Of a stretch of DNA of 64,000 nt, positions 10,579 through 22,500 are shown piece by piece; within the stretch, counting starts at the first letter, position 1, and each line of letters opens with the position of its first letter. The position numbers and the translations under genes were made by a program. The stretch lies in NCBI GenBank assembly GCA_001662425.1, contig BDDC01000334.1, positions 1-64,000 of the forward strand. Reading direction: 5' to 3'. The notes under the pieces were generated by a model that was not told the origin of the DNA, made no database searches, and saw only the letters and a list, made by a program, of their open reading frames with translations. This DNA is from Chlamydomonas sphaeroides (taxonomy: Eukaryota; Chlorophyta; Chlorophyceae; Chlamydomonadales; Chlamydomonadaceae).

Positions 10579-13500
10579 CTGGGGGGCGGCGAGGAGGGAG
10601 GGAGGCGCGGGCTGGGAGCGGAGCACAGCAGGTGAAGAGGCACTAGCAGGGTGGCGTGCGGGCCAGGGGAGAAGCAGACGGGTGGCGGGCGTGGAGGCGA
10701 GTGGAGGCGAGTGGAGGCGAGTGGCAACGTGCGGCAACGTGTGCGTGGCGTGCTGGCCCCGAGCCCGGCCCCCGCCCGCCTCACCCGGCTCTCCGTACAC
10801 GATGACGTACGGCACCCGTTCGCCGTACCGCGGCTCCGCCCGCGGGTCCGCGGCCATGGCCTTGGTGGCCACCAGCGCCCCGGGCGGCAGCACCGCGGCG
10901 TTGGCGCTGTAGGTTCCCAGCCTGTGGGTGCGGGTGCGGGTGTGATTTGGTGTCCATTTGCAAGTTGAACTAGCACGCCCAGCCTGTGTGTTCATTTTCA
11001 AGGAGTGTAGCAGAGTAACACGCTTCACTTGTGAGTGCGTGTGGGGTCGTGGGTGAGCGACTTGGGCCGGGGGTGTGGGGTTGGGAGCAGGGGCAGGATG
11101 TGGGGTTGAGCGGGTGGGGGTGCAGGTCCCCTGGGGCTGACCAAGGTGCGGACCCGGGGTGGCGTCGGGGCGGGAGTCCAGGGTTGGTGGCCAGGCACTG
11201 CGCGTGCGGCTTTCGCGGCCGGCGCCCGGTCCTGGGGAGCCTCCTCCAAGCGCCCGCACCTGACTTCCTTGGCGAAGATGAAGTCCTGCAGCGACACCCG
11301 GTTGGACAGGATCTTGGTCCACTGCCGCCGGAGGTAAGACTTGACCTGGGCCGGGGCAGACCGGAGGAGGGCGCGCGTCGTGGCCTGTGGGCGCGAGGGC
11401 AGCCGCCCGCAAGACCCAGCGCCCCAGCGGCCCGACATCTATGCTCGTCGCCCTCACCGCGCTGAGGTCCTTGGTGCTGAACAGCGTGCGAAGGCTCTCC
11501 TCCAGCAGCTTAGATACGGCGGGGCAGCCGTCGCGGCGGACCGTCTCGATGCCCTGCGGGCCGCGGCGCGAGCGCGTGCGCAGCAGCGGGGCGGCATGGG
11601 CGACATTGCGGGCGGCGGCAGCGTCGGATGCCTGGGCCCGGGCGCCTGCGTCTGCTCGTCCGGCAGCCCCCGGAGCCCCGGACCTTCCCCCGGACCTCCC
11701 TTCCTTCCAGCGCAGTCCTGGGCCTGGCTCCTGCGTCTGCTCGGCCGGCAGCCCGCAGCCCCCTTCTGGCGCGTCTCCCCCACCTTGGCATCAAAGGTGG
11801 GCGTGGCCTGGCCGGGACTCTCGTACGCAAAGCCCACGTAGCGCTTCTTGGTCTGCAGGATGCACGGGTGATACACCTGGAGAGCGAGCGGGGAGGAGCG
11901 GGGAGGGGCCGGGCGGGATGGGAGGGAGGGAGGACAAGGGCACAGATGTGGGTTACTGCCCACGTGCACGCACGGCGCACGGCCTATCCGCATTCGGGCA
12001 CGGGCTACCCCGTTAACCCCCGGTGGCAGTGCCCGCAGCCCTCACCCCGCTCCCAAGCAGCAGCCCCGTACAGCGCCATGCGGCCCCACGTGGGTCCTCG
12101 CAGCCCCGCTGCCCTGCACACGTGGCCCCACCCCACCTTCTCCATCTTGAGCGTCACGGGGCTGGGGTTGGCCGCGGTAACCGCCGCCGCGATCTGGCGG
12201 CCCACCTCGAAGGCGGCCTCGCGGGTGCGCCCCGGCAGCAGCACGAACATGGAGTCGGTGTCGCCGTACACCACCTTGGCGCGCCAGGAGGGGTGCGACT
12301 CCACCTGGTGGGTTTGGGGTTGACAGGAAGGGTTGGGAAGGTAAGGGAAGCAGGGCAGGGCCAGGCAGGAAGGCGTGATGCGGATCGTGTCCATCCTAGC
12401 TGCAAGACCCATGGAACGCCTGCACGCGGTCCCCGCCCAAACAACCTGACATTCCCTACGCCCCCATAAACCACATGCGCCGCACCGGGCAGGCCCTGGC
12501 GCCCTCCCCGCCCACCGGCCGCAGCCCCTCCCTCCCCTTTCCCCCCACCCCCACACGCGCACCCCCTCCCCACCCCACCCCCACCCACACGCGCACCATG
12601 GCGATGGCGTTCTCCAGCGTCTGCCGGCCGCACTGCACGATGGAGTCGGCCAGCTCAGCGAACGGCAGGCGGCCGCTGAAGCCGGCGGCGGTGTAGCCGT
12701 AGCTCACATTGGCGATCATCTTGAGCCCAAACTGCCGCGCGTTGAGCACCCGCAGCAGGACCTGGGGACGGCAGGGGGGATAAGGGGACAGGGGTGGGGA
12801 AGAGGCTTAGGGAGGGCCCCGAAGCACCAGGGGGAAAAGGGGGGTGGAGTCAGGTGCAGCCTGCATCGGGGCCGATGGCCCCTGCTTGGCCGCTTGCCCT
12901 GCCACTCTCGTCCGCGCCCAAGGCGCCGCTCTCGCCCAAGCCCCCGTCCCTGCCTCCCCCTCCCCCTCCCCCTCCCCCTGCCGTGCCTTGTCCGAGGCGG
13001 GCGTGCGCTTCATGGCGCCCTTGATCATGACGCGTGTGGACAGGATCTCCGACAGCATGCGGGGCAGCACCCCGGGCCGGACCTGGGGCAGCGGCCAGCG
13101 GGGGAGGAGCCGGGGGGCCGGGGGGGTCAAGGGGAAGGAAAGGCGTGTTGGCGCTGTGTTCGTGTACCCAAACGCACGCAACCCCGGCAGGCCACCCCGG
13201 CACTGCACCCCCGGGCAGCTTGTGCGCCTGGTGGGCCTCGTCTCGTACCGGACACCGCTTGACGCATCAACGGAGCGAGATCGACTCCATACGTGATACG
13301 TGCCAACCCATCGCGCCGCCCGCACCTTGTGCGGCATGAAGGCCACGCCGTTGGGCGATATGACCAGGTCCTCGGGGCTGCAGGGCTGGGCCGGCCGCCC
13401 GGGGCCGCCGGCGCCAGCAGCCCCCTCCGCCGCCGGCCCTGCCGCCGGCCCCTGAGAGGACCTCTGCGGCGCGACAGCCCCCACCGGGTAGCTGTACTGC

Positions 13501-16500
13501 GACACCCCCAGCCGCACCGGCTGCCCGCCTGCGCAGGGGCATGGCGGGTGGCGGGCGGATGTGGGCGGCTCAGTGATGCGTGCGGAGGGGCAGCAGGGCG
13601 GCTTGCAATCGCGGCCGTCGCAGCCCTGGGGTCCCCTACCCCCACTCGCAGCCCTCGGGTCCCCTCCGCCTCCCGCCCCAACGCCCACCCGCGCAGCACG
13701 CACGCACCCACCCGCTCGCGCGTGCTGCGGCCTGCCGATGGCGGTTGTGTAGCACAGGTTGTAGGCGATGACCATGGAGGGGTAGAGCGACTGGAAGTCC
13801 AGCACCACCAGCGGGCTGGCGTACAGCCGCGAGCCCGGCTCCATGACCAGCGGCAGCGCCTCCATGGCGGGCTGCCCGCCCACCTGGTGGGTTGGCGTTG
13901 AGGGGCGTAGGGGTGTGAGGTCTGGGAGTGTGGGAGGACAGGGAGGGCCTGGGGAGGGGAGACGCTGGAGAGGCCACACTGCCCACGAGGCTCTGGCGCC
14001 CTGCCACCGGCCGCCTGCCCATCGTCGCTGCGGAGCTGCGCCTGCTCTCCCGCCCAGCCCCTGCACCTGCTCCCTGCTGGGCGAGGGCAGTATGAAGTTG
14101 TTGGCGTGCGCCAGCCGCACCAGCAGGCTCTCCACACGGTACTGCGAGCCGCGGGACAGCACGGAGAAGAAGTCGATGCCAAAGGTGCTGCGGGCCGGGA
14201 CGAGGGGGAGGGGAAAGACAGGGAGGGAGGGGAGCGGGAAGGGGTAAGAAGGACAGGGAATGTGGGCGCGGGCCGTGGGGAACGCAGGGGCTTGGACAGG
14301 CCCCAGCAGTCGCCACCCCGGTGCGGGCGACCGGCCCCCCTTGGCAATGGACTCACGCTGTGGCACAGCGGCATGCAGTCACACACACCACGACGATGCT
14401 GACGATGCTACTGCCCCTCGGCCTCCCTCCCCTGCCCTCCCCTGCCCTCCCCTGCCCTCCCCTGCCCTCCCCTCCCCTGCCCTGCCCTCCCCTGCCCTCC
14501 CCTGCCCTTCCCCACCGCGCCATCTCCGCGGTCCGCCCCAGCAGGTCCAGCTTCTCGGTCATGGCCAGACACAGCCGGCAGCGCCGAGTGAGCCACGCCA
14601 GCGAGCGCCAGCGGCCGCCCGAGGGGCCTGCGACACGCGGCGGCGCCCGCACGCAGAGTCGGAACACAGACATGGGACACGACACGGAAGCGCCACCCAC
14701 ACCGCGATGCCCGCCCGCCCGCCCCTGATCCCCGACCCTGCGGGCCGCACGAACCCCAGGCGATCCCCCCCACCCAACCTCGGCCCCCACGCCTGCGCCC
14801 CCACGCCCACCCGCTCCAAACCAGGCCGCCAGCTGCTGCAGCGGCACCGCCGGCACCCTCAGCCCCAGCACCGCGGCGGCGCAGGCCTCGAAGCTGTAGC
14901 GCCCCAGCTTGAGCTCGCCCGCCAGCACGCGCCACAGGTTGAGCAGGATGCGGCCGGCCGAGTGAAGCCCGCTGGCGTGGGTCTCGCCCCACTCGTCGGT
15001 CTGGGGGCGGCCACGAGGCCCGGGAGGGAGGTGGGCAGCACGGGTTCAGGTCCGTCGCCACCCGCCATCCTCCATCAACCCCACATCGCCACCGAAGTTG
15101 ATCGCGGCAGCGGCTAGGGTCCAGCCCCGTTGCCTGCACTGCGCGGATTTTGGTGCCTCAACTCCATGAACCCTCCATCACGAGCTGCCGTGCTGTGCCT
15201 TGCCCCGCGCCTCCCCCACGGGTCGCCGCCTGCCTTCCCCTCCCCACACCTGCCCCAACCCCGCACCCCACCTGCCGCTCCTTGACGCTGCTGGTCCCCG
15301 GCGTGCGGCCCGCGGCGCGCAGCAGCGGCGGCGCCAGGCGCAGCGCGTCCGCCCGCTCCGCCAGCCAGCCCAGCGAGCCGCGCTGCAGCTCCCAGCCCAG
15401 GATGAGGTCGGGGTCCAGGCTGCTCAGGCAGGCGGCGAAGGCGCGCAGCAGCGAGGGCTCGTCCTGGGTGGGTGGGTGGGCAGGCAGAGAAGGGCAGGGA
15501 GAGGGGAATGAGGGGCAAGCAGCGCGAGTGAGGCGAGTGGGGGCAAGGCGCGAAGCGGGGGACAAATGCGTGTTGCAGGGCGGGCGCAAATGGCGCAGCG
15601 GCAGCACGGCCCGCCTTAGACACGCGCCCAGCGCCCAGCCCCAAGCGGGCCAGCCCCGCACCCTCCCTCCGGCCCACGCTCACCGGGAAGGCCTCCACGC
15701 TGCAGCGCGCGCCGCTGACGCCGTCGCTGCGCAGCTCCACGCCCCGGACTGGGCCCAGCGGCTCGGCCTGCGAGCCGCCGCCCCCTCCGCCGCCCCCTCC
15801 TCCGTCCCCGGCCGCTGCAGCCGCCGCTGCGGCGGGAGCTGCCCCGGCCGCGCCGCCCCCCGCGCCGCCTGCCGGCGCCGCCGCTGCGCCGTCGCCTGCC
15901 GCGGCCTCCGCGGCGAGTGGTGGTGGCGGTGGCGGTGCGGCCCGGGGGTCGAGCAGCAGTACGCGGCAGGGGTAGGCCCAGGCGGGGGGCGCGGGTTGGC
16001 CGTCCTCGAGGACAGACAGGCAGATGGCGCTGTGGTGGTGGTGGGGAGCGTGCCAGCGGGGGGCAGAGGCGCGGCAGGGCAGGCCCATGTAGGGCCCCAG
16101 TGGCGGGTAGCTGCGGGCAGCTGCCTGCCCCGGTGCTCCCTCCGCAGACCCCAACAATGCACTCCTCGCCCCCTCCCAGCCCACCGCAGCTTCCGGAAAC
16201 TACGGCACCTCGCCCGTGACCCCCGGCCCCCGCCGCCGCCCTCGGCCCCCTCGGCCCTCACCACACTGAGTCGTGCTTGGGGTCCGGCAGCAGCTGGCCG
16301 CGGTTGGCCGCCACCACCTCCACCGCCACGGCCGTCAGCCAGTCGCGAGACACGGTGCCGCCGCCGGGGGGCTGCGGGTCGAGCAGGGGCCAGCTGGGGG
16401 CACCCCTCAGCGACGCACGCGGCTTGTGGGGCTTGTGGTCCTTGGCGCAGCAACCTGGGCCCGAGTGTTGCAGCCACAAGTCCCGACAACCCTGCGGCCC

Positions 16501-19500
16501 ACCTTCATGCGAAAGCCCCGCTGGCTGGCGGGCGTGGGGCCGCCCGTGCCCTGGCCCGGCGGCCGCAGCGGCGACAAGAGCGACGCGGCGGCGGCGGCGG
16601 TGGCGGCGACGGGCGTGCGCAGCGTGGCGGTGCCGCCGGTGGCGGCGGTGCCGAACGGGACTGACGGGCCGGGGGTCGTGGCGGCGGTAGCGTTGGCGGC
16701 GCCGGCGGCACCGCCAACGCCGCCGATGCTCGTTGGCGGAGCTGCACCACGGGGTGGCAGCGGCGGCAGCGGGACCGCAAAGGGCGGCGGCGGCGCCGGC
16801 GCTGGGGCGCTTCGCCGAGGCAGCGGCGGCGGCGGCGGGGCCGCTGCGGCAGCCCTGCCCCCTGCAGCAGCGGCGACCCCGAATGCCGCGAAGGGCGCTG
16901 GAGTGGACATGGCGGCGGCGGCCGCGGCGCGGCCGCCACGGTGCTTGGCGGCCGTCGTCGGCGCCGCCGCGTCCGCCCCTGTCGAGGCGCCACCCACCGG
17001 CTGCTGCGCCGGCGGCGGCGCCGCCGCCGCAGCTCCAACCTGCGAGAAGCGTAACCGGCGGCGCTGCCGCTGCGGCTTGGCTTCCGCCGCCAGCGAGCCG
17101 ATGGGCACCCCTGTGACGTCGTACCTCCCGCCGCCGCCGACATCGCCGTCGGACCCGGACCCGTCGCCGCCGCCGCCGCCGTCGGCATCAGCTCCCGGCA
17201 TCTGAGACGATAGCCGCCGGCGGTGACGGCTGCGAGCTGCCGAGCCGGTGGGGGCGGCGGCGGCGGCCCCGGCGTCATCGTGCTGCCGCTTGCGGCGGCG
17301 GCTGGCGGCGACGCCGCCAGTGGTGGCGGCGGCGCCGAGGGCCAGAGCGCCCATGAAAAAGGTCCTCTCATCGTACTTGGGCGACGGAGGCGCCTCCGCC
17401 AGCGACGCCATCTCCTCCTCTTCGCTGCCGTCGTCGGCAACGCCGCCGCCGCCGCCACTGGCGTCGTCGCTGTCGTCGCCGCTGGAGCCGTCGCTGTCGC
17501 CAACGGCAGCCAGCGACGGCGTCCCCAGCAGGCTCTCTTCGCTGAGCGGCAGCGGCGCGTCGCCGTCACCACCACCGCCGGCTCCGCCGCAGCGTCGCTG
17601 GCTGTGCGTCCCCCGCGGCGCCGTCGGTACCAGCCGGCCCGTGTTCGCGTCAAAGCCCATGACGGGACCGGCAGCCGCCGCCGCCGCCGTCCTGACGGCA
17701 CCGCCGGCACGCTGCCGCCGCCGGCCGCGAGGCGGGTGCCGCTCCGCCCACGCGTTCACCTCTGCTGGCGGCGGCGGCGGCAGCGCCGGCACCAGCGCAA
17801 TGCCCCTCAGCCGTCCGTAGCCCATCATGTTGGCTCGCTCCGGCAGCGGCGCCGCCGCGGCAGCGCCGCCGTCGCGTGCCGCTGCCGCCGCCGCCGCCGC
17901 CACGGCGGCGCGCAGTCGGGCCAGCGGCGCCGCGTGTGGGGGCCCCGGGTGGAACGGCGGCACGTCGTCCCAGCAGGGGATGCGGAACTCCCTGGCCAAA
18001 GGGGGCGCAGAGGGGCGAATGGGCGGTTGCGGGAGGCGTGCAGGTTGCGTGGGAGCGGCGGGAGTGGCACGTCAGGGCCGCGTGCGGGAGGGCACGGTGG
18101 GGACACACAGCAAGATGCCGTAGCCCTGGCGCGGGCACCGGCCCAGGCGGCCACACCTTCCCGCGAACACCGGTGGCCGGGCCGGCACGTCACGTGGGTC
18201 GGAGTAGAAAGGCTCCTGTGGGAGCACAGGAGGGCGGCAAGGATAGGTTGGGGTGGGGCCACGCTGGCTGGCACGCTTGCATGCACGGAGCAGCCAGGGC
18301 AACCCTTGTCTCCATCGGCCCGATCGTTGCCCCGTAACGACCCCAGGTACGGCACCGCAGCCCTGCCGGACGGGCCGTACCTGGTGTACGACCTGCAGCA
18401 GCTGCTTGCTATGCCACTCTGCGTCCGATGCCAGCAACGCCGGCGGCGGCGGCCGACCCCTGGGTCGCAGCACCACCAGGCCGCGGTGACGTGGCTCGAC
18501 GGCCTCGTCGGCGTCGCCGTCGGCGCCCCAGCCTTCGCCGCTGCCCCCGCCGCCGCCGCCGCCGACAGCGCTGCCGCCACTGCCGTCGCCGTCTGCGCGC
18601 CGCTTGGCACCTTCTCCGCCGCCGGACGGGCCTGGTCCAGCGTTGCCGTCAGGCGCATCCGGCGGCACAGCCAACGTCACGCGCTTGCGTGGCTTGGCTG
18701 ACGGCGCCGCCATCGCGGCGGCGGCGCCACCGCCACCAGCAGCCGGGGTTGCTGTCGCCGCCGCCGGCCGCTGCGCGTACAGGTCCTGCAGCGGCGGCGG
18801 CGTCGGACGCGCGACCGGCTCCGCTGCCCCTTGGCCGCCGCCGCCGCCGCCACTGCCGCCGCTGCCTGCCGTCGCCGTCTTCGCCATCGACACCGACGGC
18901 GGCGTCCGCTGGCCGCACTGTGGTGACGGCGGCGAGCCGCTACCAGCGGCGCCGCCGCCGCCGCTACCGCTTGTCCTTCCGCCTGGCGTCGTCGCTGCTA
19001 CCGCCGCAGCCAGAACAACCCGGGAGGCGGAGCACTGCTGCACGCTGCCGGCAGGGCTGGTTCCGGCACCGGCGCCGCTCCCGGCAGGGCAAGGTCCGGC
19101 GCCGGCGCCGCTGCCGGCAGACCCTAGCCTGGAAACGCTGGCGGCCGCTACCGCCGCCGGGGCGGCAGCCGGCGCCAGCGCCTGCGGCTCTAGCGGCCTG
19201 CCGCCTGGCCCTCCCAGTGCGCCCCCCGCCGCCGGCTCCTCTCCTCGCTCCTGCTGCAACACCTGCTGCTGCCCCTGCTGCAACGCCTGCTGCTGCCCCT
19301 CCTGCGGCCGCGTGCGCTGCGGCGTGTAGCCCTCCCGCTGCCGCGGGCGCCTCTCCTGCTCTGCCCCCACTCGGCGCGCTGCCGACCCTTGCTCGCCCCT
19401 GCTCTCATTCCGCCTCCGCTCCCCCGACACCGCCCCTGCTGCCCCCCCTGCCACCTGGGCAAGCTCTCTACCCGACACGCTTGTTCGCACCTGGCCGCAC

Positions 19501-22500
19501 GCACCAGCGGCAGTGCCGCCACTGCCCCTCGGGGAGGCGGTGGCCGCGTCGCCGGGCACGGGCGCCGGCGGCGGCGCCGGCGCGGGCTGCGCGACATGCC
19601 CAGCCGCTACGGCGCCGCCGCCACCACCAGCACGCCCCTGCGTACCCGCCGCCGCTGTCGTCGACGCCGTGGCCGCAAGCGCGCTTGCCACCGCGTGCGC
19701 CGCCGAGGCTGTGGCTGCAAAGGAGGCGGTGGCTGTGGTGGCGGCAGTGGCGGTGGCTGTGGTGGCGGCAGTGGCGGTGGCTGTGGTGGCGGCAGTGGCG
19801 GTGGCTGGCACGAATGCCTCGCCAGCCGCGTCCCGGGGCAGGCCGCTGCCGCCCGTGGCGGCCGAATCCGCCTGCACCGCCGCCGCTGGCGCTGCGGCAG
19901 GGCCCACTGCCAGCCGCGGCTGCAGGGTGGACACTTCCTGGTGGCCGCGGATGCAGGAGGGTGCACCGCCCACTGCCACGGCCACTGCGGCAGGGCCTTG
20001 GCCCGTGGGGTGAGGCAGTGGAGGCAACGGCAGCGGCGAGGGCCGTGGCGAGGGCAGCGGCCACGGCACCGGCGACGGCTGCGGGTGCAGGCCCCGGCCC
20101 AGCTCCGGTGCCTCGGCTGCGGTTAGGGCGCTGTGGTGCCCAGCGACCTGCTGCTGCTGCTGCTGATGGGGATGAGGATGGGGATGGGGATGGTGATTGG
20201 GATGCTCCTGGGCGGAGCGATCCGACTCAGCAGTTGCGGGGACCATCTGGGTGGAGGGGCCGGCGGAGGAGGGCGGTGCCACAGCCGGCGAGGCGCCTGC
20301 GTCGCCGGCTGCTCCGGCCGCACCCCGCATTGCGGCATGCGTCGCAGCGGGCGTGGCCCAGGGCTTGGGCGACGGCGACGGCGAGGCAGCGGCGGCGGCG
20401 GCGGCGGCGGCGCCGAGGAGTCCTGCCTTGCTAGCCGCCGCGGTTGCGGTCGCTGATGCAGCCAGACGTGACGGCGGCGACGTGTCACCCGAGGATGGCC
20501 CAGGCGGCGGGACCAGACCTGCAGCACAGCTTGGCTCTGGCGCCGCAGCCGCCCGCGCTGCCGCTGTGGCGGTCTGCGCAGCTGAGCAGGCGGCGCGGAC
20601 GCTGACGCTGGCAGCGCCGCCGTCAACCACGCCGCCGCCGACGGGCTCCGTGGGAGCCATGCTGACGGCAGCGGCGACGGCGCCTGCCTCGCCCACCGAC
20701 GTCACCACGGCGGCGCCCATCGCGGGCGGCGCGTCACCAGCTGGCGGCGGCGGCATGCTGACGTCGCCCGTCGGCCCGCCGCCGGCGCCGAGTATGGCAA
20801 TGGTCGGGGCCAGCTGTGACGACGGCGCGGGCACCGGCACCCAACCCCGAGGCGGCGACGGCGGCGGCGGCGGCGCTAGGACCTGCGTAGGCAGCGGCTG
20901 CGTGGGCGGCGGCGGCATGGTCCCCAGCCGGGGCCTGCCACGATCGACCGCGACAAGCCGGGGCTCCGGCGGAGCCATAGCGTGGCTTGCCGCCAGCGGT
21001 GCCGCCGCCGCCGTCGCCGCAGCCGCCGCTGCAGCCTCCGGCGGCACTGTGCCGGCCGTCGGCGCCGCCGGTGCCGGGGGGCGGTGTTTGTGTGGGTCCG
21101 CGTCAGCGGACAGCGGCTGCGTCGGAAGGTAGGCAGCCGCCGCAGCGGTCACCCCTGCCCCTGCCCCCGCCGCAGCCGCAGTGCCGCTGCCGTCGCTGCG
21201 CCAGCTATCGCCTGCGCCGGGGAGTCCGCTGGGGTCGACACGGATGCCAGTCGGGCCCCTAGCAGGCACCCAGGACGGGCCGGCAGCAGAGGGCCCAGCG
21301 GAGGCCCCAGAGCGCGGGGAGCGGTGGCTGGGAGGCGACAGCGGCGGCCACGGCACCACCTGCCCCGGGGCGAGCGACCAGGCGGGCCCGCGGCGGCCGC
21401 CGGTGGCGCCGGCACTGCCGCCGCCGCCGCCGCCGGCCGAGCCGCGCGTGTCAGGCGCGCGTGCTGCAGCCGCCGCGGCTGCGAGGATGGGTGAGGCGGA
21501 TGACGGCGAGAGGTCGGGCGGCAGCACGAAGCGCAGCGGTGAGCCCAGGCCGCCGGCGTCTGGCGGTGAGCCGCTGTCGGCGGCCGCCTGCTGCGGCTGC
21601 GGCGGAGGGGGGCAGCGCAGGGTGTGGACAGGTCAGGGCGAGGCGAGGCGCTGCGAGGTGAGCGAAGGAGGGGCGCACCACTGGCCCCAACGAGGACCCC
21701 CCGAGGTGCTTGCTGCCTGCGGGACCTCAAGCAGCACGCAGTCTTTCCCCCGCCCAGCTCCAGTCCTGGGACACCCAGCTGCAGGAGCCTCACCGGCTGC
21801 GGCGTCGCCAGCGCCGGGCCGCCGTCCGCCTGGAGCCCCTCCCACAGCGGCGACGGAGGCGGCCGCAGCTGCGACGCCAGGGGCGACGGCGCTGCCTCCT
21901 GGCGCTCGCCGGCGGCTCCCTCGCCGGGGGCCCCGCAAGGGCCTGGCCTCTCAGCGCCGCCACCCCCGGCACACGGCCCTGTGCTGGCAGCCGCAGCGGA
22001 GCCACCTCCAGCTGGCCCTCCTGCCGCCGCCATCGCGATGCCTCCATCACCCTCCTCGCCCCTGGGGCTGCGCTGCTGATCGTCGTGATGTTCAGGCCGG
22101 CGGCCTCCGGCCGCCCCGCCGCCGCCATGCCCTTGGGAGGAGGCGCCATCCGCACCGCCGTCCACGTCGCCGCCACCTCCGCCCGGCTCAGCCCTAGCGG
22201 CCGCACCACCGTCATCAGCCAATGAGCCGCCGGCCCTGGCGCTGCCGTCGTCGTCGTCTGTGAGCAGCAGCACGTCCCACAGCGGCGACGGAGCGAGCGG
22301 CAGCGGCACCGCCAGCGACGGCGACGGCGACGGGGAGGCCGCGGCCCCGACAGAGCCCTCCTCCGGGCCCGTGGCATCTGGCTGCGTCCCCTCGCCACCC
22401 TGCTGCGCCTCCAGCCCCGCCCCCGCCCCCGAGACCGGTGGCGGCGGCAGTGGCGGCGGCGGCGCCGGTGTGCTGGTCACCGCCGGCGCGAGCACAGCAG

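Noticed and set aside
18428..20434. A 668-codon plus-strand open frame opposite REV3 exon 10, and similar long frames at 16273-17205 and 15150-16664
   Set aside because: Arg/Pro-rich mirror frames produced by GC-rich codon bias; no motifs, while the minus strand carries conserved REV3 blocks.
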